Shown here piece after piece: positions 9,185 to 18,813 of a stretch of 64,000 bases of DNA (positions are counted from its first letter, which is position 1; every line of letters starts with the position of its first letter). Under the pieces are notes generated by a model. It made no database searches, was not told the origin of the DNA, and was given only the letters and a program-made list of their open reading frames with translations. Position numbers and translations under genes: made by a program. This DNA is from Anaerolineales bacterium. Lineage in GTDB: Bacteria; Chloroflexota; Anaerolineae; Anaerolineales; Villigracilaceae. Where the stretch lies: contig JAUXUL010000031.1 of NCBI GenBank assembly GCA_030680795.1, positions 1 through 64,000 of the forward strand. Reading direction: 5' to 3'.

Positions 9185-9301
9185 TTCACACTCTCCTTTG
9201 AGATGAAAGAGGCCAGCCGGATTGCCAGCCCGTACTTAATAACCCTGTTTGGGGAAGGGGGTTGCGGAAGATGTGATTTTTGAAAATGGTACAATTGTTC
9301 T

Positions 9302-11122
9302 ATGACTACCCTCAGTACCCCTGCAGAATTTACTCTGCATCGAAAAAATAAATATGACCAATCCTCACCTGTGCGGTGGATCCTGTCACACATCCGCCCA
9401 TATTCGTGGATCGTGGTGATGATGATCCTCGGCGCAATTGGCAATGCCGTGCTGGCGGCGGTGGTGCCGGTGCTGACAGGCGATGCCTTCAACGCCATGC
9501 TGGAAAGTCCGCCCAAAACTTCGGTGTTGCTGCCGCTGGCATTGACCATCGGGTTTTCGCAGATCATTCGCGGTGTGCTGCAGCTCGGGCGAAACTTCGG
9601 CGCGGAGTTGATGGCGCAAAAGATAGAGCGCGACATTCGTGACGAGTTGTATCTTTCCCTGCTCGGCAAGAGCATGACCTTCCACAACCTTCAGCCTGTC
9701 GGCGATACGATGGCGCGTTCCACCAATGATGTGCGCGAAGTGAACTACATGTTCAGCCCGGGTGTGAACCTGGTGGTCGGTTCGTTCATGTTCATTCTCA
9801 TGCCGATCTTTTTTGCGCCGCGCTATCACCCTGCGCTCATCATTACCCCGCTCATCTTCACCGTCTTCTATTTTGTGGCGCTGGCGGGGTATCTCAAACA
9901 ACTGTCGCCGATCACGGATGAAGTCCGTTCGACGTTTGGCGCGATGAACACGCATCTCTCCGAGTCGCTGGATGGCGTGGAGATCATGAAGGGCGCGGCG
10001 CAGGAAGGCGCGGAAGTGGAACGCTTTGTCGTCAACGCGCGCAAGGTCCGTAATGCGTTTGTGCTGCAGGGCGATCTCGAAGCGAAATATATTGCCATGC
10101 TGCTGTTGGGGCTGGCGTATGCAGGCGGACTTGTCCACGCGCTCTTTCTCTTCCGCGCGGGGCTGATCAACGTCGGCGCGGTGGTTGGCTACTTTGGCAT
10201 GTTGCAGCTTTTGGGTTTCCCAACCTTTACCTCCACCTGGGCATATTCCCAGATCTCTTCAGGACTTTCCTCCGCCCGCCGCATTTTGGAGTTGATCCAG
10301 CGCGAGACGCTCCTTGACCAAAACGCCTCCGGCCGCACCTCGGAACTGCGCGGCGAGATCGAATTTCGCGGCGTCTCTTTCCATTACCCTCACCCCCTGC
10401 CCCCTTCGACAGGCTCAGGGCAACGCCTCTCCCCGGGAGAGAGGGGGGCAGGCGACAACGTGCTTGAAAACATTTCCTTCAAGGTCAAGCCTGGTCAAAC
10501 AGTAGCCATTGTCGGGCAGACGGGCGCGGGCAAGACCTCCCTCGTCAAGTTGATCAACCGCACCTACGATGTTTCCTCAGGTCAGGTTCTCGTCGATGGC
10601 GTGGATGTGCGCGCTTGGAACCTCGCCTCCCTGCGCGAGCAGATCTCCATCATCGAGCAGGATGTTTTCCTGTTCTCGCGCTCCCTGCGCGATAACATCG
10701 CTTTTGGCAAACCTGACGCAACCCGTGAGGAAGTCATCGCTTCCTCCATCGCCGCGCAGGCCCATGATTTCGTCCTCGACTTCGACCAGACCTACGAGAC
10801 GACTGTCGGCGAACGCGGCGTGACCCTCTCCGGCGGACAAAAGCAGCGCATCGCACTCGCCCGCGCCTTTCTCACCGACCCGCACATTCTCGTGCTGGAT
10901 GATTCCACCTCCGCCATCGACTCTGCCACCGAGGATAAGATTCAGCGCGCCATCTCCAACGCCGCCCGCGGGCGCACAACCTTCATCATCACCCACCGCC
11001 TCTCACAGATCCGCTGGGCCGATCTGATCATCGTCCTCCGCAAGGGACACATTGCCGCCATCGGCTCACACGATGAGTTGATGCAGACCTCCGAGGCGTA
11101 TTCGAGGATATTCAGGGAGTGA
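9302..11122 (+). CDS. ABC exporter, fused TMD-NBD (partner of 11234-13048)
   Basis: Walker A GQTGAGKTS, signature LSGGQKQR, Walker B ILVLDDSTSAID. Confidence 0.95.
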   Translation: MTTLSTPAEFTLHRKNKYDQSSPVRWILSHIRPYSWIVVMMILGAIGNAVLAAVVPVLTGDAFNAMLESPPKTSVLLPLALTIGFSQIIRGVLQLGRNFGAELMAQKIERDIRDELYLSLLGKSMTFHNLQPVGDTMARSTNDVREVNYMFSPGVNLVVGSFMFILMPIFFAPRYHPALIITPLIFTVFYFVALAGYLKQLSPITDEVRSTFGAMNTHLSESLDGVEIMKGAAQEGAEVERFVVNARKVRNAFVLQGDLEAKYIAMLLLGLAYAGGLVHALFLFRAGLINVGAVVGYFGMLQLLGFPTFTSTWAYSQISSGLSSARRILELIQRETLLDQNASGRTSELRGEIEFRGVSFHYPHPLPPSTGSGQRLSPGERGAGDNVLENISFKVKPGQTVAIVGQTGAGKTSLVKLINRTYDVSSGQVLVDGVDVRAWNLASLREQISIIEQDVFLFSRSLRDNIAFGKPDATREEVIASSIAAQAHDFVLDFDQTYETTVGERGVTLSGGQKQRIALARAFLTDPHILVLDDSTSAIDSATEDKIQRAISNAARGRTTFIITHRLSQIRWADLIIVLRKGHIAAIGSHDELMQTSEAYSRIFRE

Positions 11123-11229
11123 TCAGTGGACAGTGGACAGTAATCAGTAAACAATATGATGACCTGTCACTGATACACTGTTCACCGATTACTGATCACT
11201 GATTACTGATTACTGATTACTGGACACTA
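11119..11229. repeat. Degenerate 7-nt-period array (tgattac/agtaatc type)
   Basis: ...gattactgatcactgattactgattactgattactggacac. Confidence 0.75.
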
Positions 11230-11233
11230 AACT

Positions 11234-13048
11234 ATGGGTTTCTTCGCAGGACTTAACGACGAAAAATATGACCGCCAGTATACCGACCGTGTGCTGGTGC
11301 GCCGCATGGTCAACTACTTCAACACACAGACCTCGCGGCTTGTGTACGCATCCATCACCATCATCGTGCTGGCATTCATCGGCGCAGCATTGCCGGTCAT
11401 TGTCAGCCGCATGGTGGATTTGATCCAGGTACAGCCAACCATCATATCCATTGTTTGGGTGGGAGTCGCGCTTGTCGGCGTGGGAATTGGCTTGTGGGGA
11501 CTGAACTGGCTGAGGCGGAGTCTGATCGTGCGCGCCGTCGGCGATGTGGTGCTGGACATGCGCACGCGTGCCTTCCGCGCCGCCGCCGAGCATGATCTCT
11601 CGTTCTACGATCAATTCTCCTCGGGCAGAATCGTCTCGCGCATCACCTCCGATACAAATGATTTCGGTCAACTCGTGGTCATCATCACTGATGTGGCCGC
11701 GCAAATCTTTCAAGCCATCATCATTGCGGTGGTGCTCTTCCGCACGGAATGGCGTCTGGCGTTATTGCTGATCGGTTTCCTGCCATTCATCTTCGCGATT
11801 GCATCCGGCTTTCGCGTGCTGGCGCGCCGCATTACAAGAAAAGGCATGAAAGCCATGTCAGATGTGAACGCCGCCATCAAGGAAACCATCAGCGGCATTT
11901 CGATTGCGAAAAATTTCCGGCAGGAAGAAGGCATCTTCGAATCTTTTGATGAATCGAACCAGCAGTCGTATCACGTCAACGTACAGCGCGGTTTCATTCT
12001 TTCGCTGGTCTTCCCAGTGCTCAATGCCATCGGCGGCATCTTCGTCGGCGTGCTGGTATATATCGGCGGCATGAGCGCGGCGCAGGGTATGGTCAGCATT
12101 GGCGCCTGGTATCTCTTCATCATCAGCCTAGACCAGTTCTTCTTCCCCATTTTGAATCTCACCTCGTTTTGGGCACAGATCCAGGGTGGACTTTCCGCCG
12201 CGGAGCGTGTCTTCGCCTTGATCGATGCAGACCCGAACGTGATCCAGAATGAAAAACAGGATGTGCCGCGGCTGAAAGGCGAGATCCATTTTGATGCGCT
12301 TCATTTCCGTTATTCGGATAAGGAAGCGGTTCTGACGGACTTCAACTTGCTCGTACAACCCGGAGAGACTCTTGCGCTGGTAGGACATACCGGCGCGGGC
12401 AAGTCATCCATTGCAAAATTGATCGCGCGCTTCTACGAATATCAACAGGGACGCCTGCTCATTGACGGACGCGACCTGCGTACTTTTGACCTGACCCAAT
12501 ACCGCAGGCAGCTCGGTATTGTTTCACAAGTCCCATTTTTGTTTTCAGGCACATTAGTTGACAATATCCGTTATGCCGCGCCAGGCGTCCCTGAAGAGGA
12601 AATGCTCAAACTCGCCAAAAGAATCGGCGATGGCGAATGGCTGGAGACATTGCCCGAAGGTTTGCACACCGAAGTGGGTGAGCGCGGCAATCGGCTTTCG
12701 ATGGGACAGCGCCAGCTCGTGGCGTTGATGCGCGTGCTGGTTCAAAACCCTGCCCTCTTTATTCTCGATGAAGCCACCGCCAGCATTGACCCGTTCACTG
12801 AATGGCAGATCCAGCAGGCGTTGAACTTGATCCTGAAGAACACCACCAGTATTTTGATCGCGCACCGCTTGTCCACCGTCAAAGCCGCAGACCGCATCGT
12901 CGTCATGCAAAAAGGCACGATCATCGAAGAGGGCAGTCACGACAGTCTGTTAAATCAAAACGGACATTATGCCGAGTTATACAATACTTATTTCCGGCAC
13001 CAGAGCCTGGCGTATATCGAGCAGGTGAAGGAAATGGTTGGGAAGTAA
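11234..13048 (+). CDS. ABC exporter, fused TMD-NBD (partner of 9302-11122)
   Basis: Walker A GHTGAGKSS, signature LSMGQRQL, Walker B LFILDEATASID. Confidence 0.95.
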   Translation: MGFFAGLNDEKYDRQYTDRVLVRRMVNYFNTQTSRLVYASITIIVLAFIGAALPVIVSRMVDLIQVQPTIISIVWVGVALVGVGIGLWGLNWLRRSLIVRAVGDVVLDMRTRAFRAAAEHDLSFYDQFSSGRIVSRITSDTNDFGQLVVIITDVAAQIFQAIIIAVVLFRTEWRLALLLIGFLPFIFAIASGFRVLARRITRKGMKAMSDVNAAIKETISGISIAKNFRQEEGIFESFDESNQQSYHVNVQRGFILSLVFPVLNAIGGIFVGVLVYIGGMSAAQGMVSIGAWYLFIISLDQFFFPILNLTSFWAQIQGGLSAAERVFALIDADPNVIQNEKQDVPRLKGEIHFDALHFRYSDKEAVLTDFNLLVQPGETLALVGHTGAGKSSIAKLIARFYEYQQGRLLIDGRDLRTFDLTQYRRQLGIVSQVPFLFSGTLVDNIRYAAPGVPEEEMLKLAKRIGDGEWLETLPEGLHTEVGERGNRLSMGQRQLVALMRVLVQNPALFILDEATASIDPFTEWQIQQALNLILKNTTSILIAHRLSTVKAADRIVVMQKGTIIEEGSHDSLLNQNGHYAELYNTYFRHQSLAYIEQVKEMVGK

Positions 13049-13059
13049 AAAAAACAACT

Positions 13060-13255
13060 AATGTGTCACCCTCCCGAAGAGCACACCGCACTGGCGTACG
13101 GCGCAAGTGTCGGGACGATGTGAGGGAGCGTTCCCTTCGACAAGCTCAGGACAGGCTTTGCGACCGGAGGGTCTCGCTCGCAGAGTTGGAGATTCTCACC
13201 GCACTGGCGCGCGGCGCAAGTGTCGCTCCGCTCAGAATAAGGTGTTACATATAAA
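13060..13255. repeat. Mosaic repeat block containing two copies of the ccgcactggcg..gcgcaagtgtc module and one ttcgacaagctcagg module
   Basis: Modules read at about 13087-13112, 13131-13153 and 13199-13224. Confidence 0.75.
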
Positions 13256-13260
13256 AATTT

Positions 13261-13295
13261 ACCCGATGGCTCAAAGCCCATCGGGTGAATTTTTT
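13261..13295. terminator. Bidirectional intrinsic terminator
   Basis: acccgatgg...ccatcgggt stem with aaaaattt upstream and gaatttttt downstream. Confidence 0.8.
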
Positions 13296-13977
13296 AGTTA
13301 ATCACATGTCTTGAAGGCGGTTCGAGCAATATTGCCAATTGATTTGCGCCTTCGCTGTCTGTGACTGCCAGCACTTCGTCGCCTTCTTCGAGCGCGGTGG
13401 TACCGCGCGGCAGGGTGATCTGTCCGTGGCGGATGATGGCGGCAATCACACATTGGTCGGGCAAGCCCAGGTCTTTGAGATGCACGCCAACTGCTTTTGC
13501 GCCGGGGGGGACTTTCTCCTCCACCACCGAATACCGTCCACGGCGCAGTTTGAGCAGGGTCATCATATCGCCTAGGGACATTTCCTCCTGAATGAGGTGC
13601 GCCATCACATCCGCTTGATTGATGGTCTCATCCACGTGGAAGTTCTGGTCAAACAACCAGGCATTGCGCGGATTATTGATGCGGGCCACCGTACGCCTGA
13701 CCTTAAACATCGTGCGCGCCAAATAACATAATACGAGGTTGGCGGCATCGTCACTGGTACAAGCCACGATCACGTTCGCTTTTTCCAAACCAGCCAATTT
13801 CAAGACAGCCGGGTCGGTTGCCTGTCCCTCGTAGATCACTTCAGTGGGAAGCTCGTGATGAAGGCGACCAAGCAATTCACGGCGATGCTCGACCAGCCGC
13901 ACCTGATAGTTTTGCGCCAATAACTGAGAGGCAAGTTGAGCGCCTGTCCGCCCGCCGCCTGCAATAAATACATACAT
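13294..13977 (-). CDS. TrkA/RCK-type K+ transport regulatory protein
   Basis: MYVFIAGGGRTGAQLASQLLAQNYQVRLVEHRRE Rossmann motif; C-terminal TrkA_C-like region. Confidence 0.9.
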   Translation of the reverse strand: MYVFIAGGGRTGAQLASQLLAQNYQVRLVEHRRELLGRLHHELPTEVIYEGQATDPAVLKLAGLEKANVIVACTSDDAANLVLCYLARTMFKVRRTVARINNPRNAWLFDQNFHVDETINQADVMAHLIQEEMSLGDMMTLLKLRRGRYSVVEEKVPPGAKAVGVHLKDLGLPDQCVIAAIIRHGQITLPRGTTALEEGDEVLAVTDSEGANQLAILLEPPSRHVIN

Positions 13978-13978
13978 G

Positions 13979-14644
13979 TTAAGCCTCCTGGCCTTCCTGC
14001 AACTTTACACGCAGGGCTTTTACGCCTTCGAAAGTTGCGCTGACGGTAAGCACATCGCCACTCTTAAGTTTTGCATCCGCTTTTGGTAATTCTGCACGGC
14101 CGGCACGGGTTAACGCAGCGCAGATGATATTGTTACAGCCGTCCAGCAAGCTGGAAACGATCATTCCATCCCATTTGGGGGAGATGTACATCTCGTACAC
14201 TTCCACTTCGCCATTGCCGGCGGAAAACACTGCGCGGAAGGATGGATCAATCAGCAATTCCTGCACGCGTTGTGCGCCCCAGGCCGTGGAACTAACGATC
14301 TGCAATCCAAATGCCTCAAGCATTTCGCGCATGGCTGGGTCATAATTGCGGACAATCACTTGCTTCACATTGGGATAATGCACACGAATGGTATGTCCGA
14401 TCACAGCATTCATGGTGTCTGAATTGGTGACGACGGCAACGCCATCGGCTTTGTCAATTCCGGCACGGGACAAGGTGTCAGATGAGAGAACTTCTCCTTC
14501 AACGGTGCGCCCCCGAAAGTCCGGATGGAGGCGGTTTAAAGCTTTTTGATCGCTATCCACAACCACAACTTGATGTCCATTTGTAAATAGGCCGAAGGAT
14601 AATTGCTCTCCGACCCTGCCGCAACCGACAACAATGAAATTCAT
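13979..14644 (-). CDS. TrkA/RCK-type K+ transport regulatory protein
   Basis: MNFIVVGCGRVGEQLSFGLFTNGHQVVVVDSD; ATGA overlap with upstream permease. Confidence 0.9.
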   Translation of the reverse strand: MNFIVVGCGRVGEQLSFGLFTNGHQVVVVDSDQKALNRLHPDFRGRTVEGEVLSSDTLSRAGIDKADGVAVVTNSDTMNAVIGHTIRVHYPNVKQVIVRNYDPAMREMLEAFGLQIVSSTAWGAQRVQELLIDPSFRAVFSAGNGEVEVYEMYISPKWDGMIVSSLLDGCNNIICAALTRAGRAELPKADAKLKSGDVLTVSATFEGVKALRVKLQEGQEA

Positions 14645-16629
14645 TTTACAACTCCTTCATGCCCGCCATCTTCATGGACGTGATAGGGCACATTTGTAAT
14701 CACAATATCGTGCAAATGCTTTAACTGACTGCGTAATATTTCCGCCGTATTGGTGTGCAATGCGGAAGTCATGCGGTTGTCTGAAACGAACTCGGGCACT
14801 ACAATCGTGATGGTTTCACCGGGCTGGCGTTGTTCTGCAATATCGGCAATATATCCTAGGATCGGTTCAATAAAAAGGCGGTATGGGGAATCCAACATCA
14901 CCATGCGAACTCCCTCACCCCAGGTTTCCCATTTTTGGCGGACTTTTTCAGCTTCTTCCGGTTCAATCGTGACGTGCACCGCGGTCACATCGTCCGACAA
15001 CATGCGCGCATAACGAAGGGCAGCCAGTGTACCCTGATGCACGCCGCTGACCGGCATGATCACACGATGGCGGATGGCGTGAGGTGGAATGACTCCAAAA
15101 TTATCAAGTGAAAGTATTTTTGCAAGATTTTTGTAATGACGATGTACCAGCCAGAGAGCGCCAACCAGCACGGGGATAAGTATCAAGACAACATACGCAC
15201 CATCGTGAAATTTTGTAACCGAAAATACCATCATAACGATTGTAGTACAGAGTCCTCCAAAACCATTGGTGATCATTTTGACCCTCCAAAGAGGATCATA
15301 TCGAAGTGTGGACCCGCGCTCAACAACTTCCTCACCAGGTTTCAGGTTCCCGCATTTCCACCAGCGCAACGCCATGCCAAATTGTGAAAAAGTAAAGGAG
15401 AGGAAAACACCAATAGCATATAACGGAATAAGACGCGTCACGCTTGCCTGAAATATCACGATCAAAATGGATGCAATAATTGCCAGGGCAACAATGCCGC
15501 GCGAATAAACAAGGCGGCTGCCGCGATAGGTTAATTGACGGGGTAGGAAGCCATCCCTTGCCATGAGCGCGCTTAAACGCGGGAAACCCGCAAAGGCAGT
15601 ATTCGCTGCAAGAAGTAGAATAATGGTCGTTGCAAAAATAACAGTGATGTAAAAGAAGCCCTGCCCATTAAATATTGTACGAGCCAGCTGCGAAATGACT
15701 GTTTCAAGTTCGGATGGGACGGCAAGGATATTCATCGAAAGGTAGGATATGCCCAGGAACAACGATGAAAGAATAATAGCCATCCAGGTTAATGTAATGG
15801 CCGCATTCTTACTGCGAGGTTCCTTGAAGGCAGTAATACCGTTTGAAATTGCTTCGATACCTGTCAGGGCGGCTGTGCCGCTGGAAAATGCATGAAGGAT
15901 CAGGAATGGCGTTATCACAGTTAGAACGCCCTCCACATGAACCATTTCAGGCGGGTTCAATACGACACCTAGCGATCCTGTAAGATACTTCACCATACCC
16001 ACTCCCAAAGCAACGAACATGATGATAATGAAGAGAAAACTGGGAATGGCTATCGCTGCGCCGGATTCTCTTACCCCACGCAGGTTGATCAACATCATTA
16101 CGAGAACCGCAATCACAGCAATAATTACACGGTATTCATAAACTTCAGGGTATGCCGAAACAATCTGCGCCACACCGGATGAAATGGATACGGAAACAGT
16201 CAGGATGTAATCCATCAAAAGTGAGGAAGCGGCGATCAATGCTGCCAATTCACTGATGTTGTCTCTCGCCACAATATACGCACCGCCACCGTCAGGATAT
16301 GTGTGGATAATCTGTGTATACGAGATGGAAACAATCACCAGCAACGCCACAATTGCAATCGAAATCGGAAAAACATAACGAAAACCTTGAGCGCCTGCAA
16401 TGGCGAGAATTACGAGAATTTCCTGTGTAGCGTAAGCGTTTGATGAAAGTGCATCTGATGCAAATACAGCCAGCCCGACTCTTTTCCCAATGGTTTGATG
16501 CGGGGCATCTGCTGTGGATAAGGGACGACCGATCAGCCAGGAACGCCAGCTTTTTCGGGGCATATAATCCGTCGTACGTTCAATAATGGATGTTTGTGAA
16601 TTATCTTCCTGATTGATCATGTTGTCCAA
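14641..16629 (-). CDS. APC-superfamily permease, KimA-like K+ importer
   Basis: IGRPLSTADAPHQTIGKRVGLAVFASDALSSNAYATQEILVILA; YPDGGGAYIVARDN; cytosolic C-terminal domain; linkage to TrkA genes. Confidence 0.82.
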   Translation of the reverse strand: MDNMINQEDNSQTSIIERTTDYMPRKSWRSWLIGRPLSTADAPHQTIGKRVGLAVFASDALSSNAYATQEILVILAIAGAQGFRYVFPISIAIVALLVIVSISYTQIIHTYPDGGGAYIVARDNISELAALIAASSLLMDYILTVSVSISSGVAQIVSAYPEVYEYRVIIAVIAVLVMMLINLRGVRESGAAIAIPSFLFIIIMFVALGVGMVKYLTGSLGVVLNPPEMVHVEGVLTVITPFLILHAFSSGTAALTGIEAISNGITAFKEPRSKNAAITLTWMAIILSSLFLGISYLSMNILAVPSELETVISQLARTIFNGQGFFYITVIFATTIILLLAANTAFAGFPRLSALMARDGFLPRQLTYRGSRLVYSRGIVALAIIASILIVIFQASVTRLIPLYAIGVFLSFTFSQFGMALRWWKCGNLKPGEEVVERGSTLRYDPLWRVKMITNGFGGLCTTIVMMVFSVTKFHDGAYVVLILIPVLVGALWLVHRHYKNLAKILSLDNFGVIPPHAIRHRVIMPVSGVHQGTLAALRYARMLSDDVTAVHVTIEPEEAEKVRQKWETWGEGVRMVMLDSPYRLFIEPILGYIADIAEQRQPGETITIVVPEFVSDNRMTSALHTNTAEILRSQLKHLHDIVITNVPYHVHEDGGHEGVVK

Positions 16630-16703
16630 GTTATCTGCAAAATCATCCCGTTCTTCAAATGGGACAAGGACGGATTATAGTCCAAATCCTTTTTTTCGGC
16701 AGA

Positions 16704-17423
16704 TCAGGAATATTCCCCGCGATATTTCTCCGGGAGCAGATTGGCCAAGGCCGCCATGATCTGACGCGTGCCTTGAACCACCGCCTCCTGCCGACCCCCA
16801 GCCTGCTCCTCCAACTTGAACATTTTCCCCACTTTGACATGCACCCGCGCGCGGCGTAATCTCTTCATATTTCCATAGACATTTTCGTTTTCCGAACCGC
16901 TGATGGCCATCGGCAAAATCGGTGCGCCTGATTTATAGGCAAGGAATGCCGCTCCACCATTCCCTTCTTCCAACGCACCCGTAACGGAGTATCTACCCTC
17001 GGGCGCGATCACAAGCACACGCCCCTCAGTGAGACCATCCAACGCGGCCCTCAAAGCGCGGATATCGGCGCGCCCGCGATGCAGCCAGATCACGCCATAC
17101 CAGCCTATTAATTTTCCGAGAAGGGGGAGATCGTACAATTCGATCTTGCCAAGCGCATCAGGAGGAAAGGGCAAAGTCGAAATGATGGCAGGCACATCGG
17201 CATCGCCGATATGGTTGATCACGATAAGTAAAGGTCCTTTTTGTGGGAAATTTTCCAATCCCTCTGCGGTCACATTCAAACAAATCTTTGCAATGAGTTT
17301 TATTAATCCATGTGAGAAGGCGCGAAAAGCGCGGCGCGCAAATGTCATTTGTGGAAGGCGCACCAATTCAGGCCGCCAACCTTCGCTGACAGGTTTAGAT
17401 GGGAGAAATGGCTTGTCCTGCAT
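16704..17423 (-). CDS. PlsC-like 1-acyl-glycerol-3-phosphate acyltransferase
   Basis: LIVINHIGDADVP, VLVIAPEGRYSVTG; start MQDKPFL. Confidence 0.85.
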   Translation of the reverse strand: MQDKPFLPSKPVSEGWRPELVRLPQMTFARRAFRAFSHGLIKLIAKICLNVTAEGLENFPQKGPLLIVINHIGDADVPAIISTLPFPPDALGKIELYDLPLLGKLIGWYGVIWLHRGRADIRALRAALDGLTEGRVLVIAPEGRYSVTGALEEGNGGAAFLAYKSGAPILPMAISGSENENVYGNMKRLRRARVHVKVGKMFKLEEQAGGRQEAVVQGTRQIMAALANLLPEKYRGEYS

Positions 17424-18081
17424 AGACGCCGTGATATTCCTCTGGTAAAAGCCCCGCAATATTGCGCATGACCAAATCTGCATTGCGTTGACGCGCCTCC
17501 CTTCTCTCCGCGCCCTTTTGGGTCATGGGTGGAAAGTGAATGGCTTTGCCGATCCGCATTTCAAGGTTGGGTTTCTCCCCGCGTTTGGCACGCCGCCAAA
17601 AATCATCGGTTGTGCCAACCAACCCGACAGGTACGACGGGTATTTGCGCATGTTCAACAATATAGCCAATACCCGGCATGGCGCGCCGCATGGCCGGCTC
17701 ATGAGAACGCCCGCCTTCGGGAGCGATTACCAACGGACGCCCCGCTTTCAGAATCGCCAAAACCTTTTCGAGCAGCATGCGGTCATAATCACCGCGATGG
17801 ACAGGGATAACGCCGTACATCACAAGCAGTGGCCCCTGTCCTTTTTTCTCGAAGACATCCGCTGCGCCGATCACCTCGGGTTGTTCTGGCCAGAAGGTAA
17901 CCACCAAAGGCGGGTCGAAAATTGAAATGTGATTCATCGCGATCACATACGGTTTCCCAAATGGAATATTTTCCCTGCCAAAAACTTTCACATGCCCCAG
18001 AATGTGGAACAAGGTGCGAATAGCGGGACGCAAAAAACCACGGTTGACTTGAATATGGAATGGAACGTGATAGGGTTTCAT
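17395..18081 (-). CDS. PlsC-like 1-acyl-glycerol-3-phosphate acyltransferase
   Basis: YVIAMNHISIFDPPLV, PLVIAPEGGRSHEP. Confidence 0.88.
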   Translation of the reverse strand: MKPYHVPFHIQVNRGFLRPAIRTLFHILGHVKVFGRENIPFGKPYVIAMNHISIFDPPLVVTFWPEQPEVIGAADVFEKKGQGPLLVMYGVIPVHRGDYDRMLLEKVLAILKAGRPLVIAPEGGRSHEPAMRRAMPGIGYIVEHAQIPVVPVGLVGTTDDFWRRAKRGEKPNLEMRIGKAIHFPPMTQKGAERREARQRNADLVMRNIAGLLPEEYHGVYAGQAISPI

Positions 18082-18132
18082 TTGAAAGAATTTTTAAAGG
18101 GAATGTGAGGCTTGGACATATTCGTGATTTCA

Positions 18133-18810
18133 TTACTTGCATAATTCCAGGACACGCGCGAAAACCTGGTCTGCATCCAGTTTGTCCGAGTCGATGATGA
18201 CCGCATCATCAGCGGGGCGCAGCGGGGCAACGGCGCGAGTGGAGTCGATGTGGTCACGCTCGATCACTTTTTTCAGGATATCGTCATAATCGGCTTTGTC
18301 ACCGCGCGCGATGATCTCATCATACCGGCGCCTGGCGCGCTCTTCGGCGCTCGCCTCCAAATAGACCTTTAGGTCTGCTTCCGGTAAAACGACAGTGCCT
18401 ATATCCCTGCCGACCATGACCACCTGGCCGCGCAGCCCAATGCGGCGCTGCTGTTCGGATAAGGCCTGACGCACACCCGCATACGCAGAGATAACTGAGA
18501 CATTTGCATCCACTTCACTGTCACGCATAGCCCAGGTCACATCTTTTTCACCGATCATCACGTCATAAGCGCGGCCATCTTTTATTGAAGGCGGACGAAT
18601 ATCTATTTGCGCTTTCTGTGCTAATTCGGTGATCTCGGTTTCAGCGCGCGGGTTCATATCATGCTGTAAGGCGATCCATGTGATGGCGCGGTACATGACG
18701 CCGGTATCAAAGAAAAGGTAACCAAGCGAATCAGCCAGTTTACTTCCAAGCGTGGATTTGCCCGATGCGGCTGGACCGTCGAGGGCGATGATGGAGGGGG
18801 GTGGTGTCAT
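18133..18810 (-). CDS. cmk: Cytidylate kinase
   Basis: IIALDGPAASGKSTLGSKLADSLGYLFFDTGVMYRAITW; GRDIGTVVLPEADLKVYLEASAEERARRR. Confidence 0.96.
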   Translation of the reverse strand: MTPPPSIIALDGPAASGKSTLGSKLADSLGYLFFDTGVMYRAITWIALQHDMNPRAETEITELAQKAQIDIRPPSIKDGRAYDVMIGEKDVTWAMRDSEVDANVSVISAYAGVRQALSEQQRRIGLRGQVVMVGRDIGTVVLPEADLKVYLEASAEERARRRYDEIIARGDKADYDDILKKVIERDHIDSTRAVAPLRPADDAVIIDSDKLDADQVFARVLELCK

Positions 18811-18813
18811 GTT

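Noticed and set aside
11119-11229. Period-7 array considered as a CRISPR array
   Set aside because: Unit is about 7 nt with no spacers; no cas genes in the window. No CRISPR array was found anywhere.
12802-13301. ORFs 12802-13254, 13066-13281 and 13107-13301
   Set aside because: They are composed of ABC transporter 3' end out of frame and the mosaic repeat block; no protein evidence.
16704-18081. Tandem plsC genes considered as a novel lipid system
   Set aside because: Paired acyltransferases next to cmk are an ordinary arrangement; nothing beyond a likely duplication.
18366-18385. acctttaggtctg in cmk as another copy of the leuS palindrome
   Set aside because: Only a short partial match, no inverted arm, and it encodes the conserved KVYLEAS segment of cytidylate kinase.
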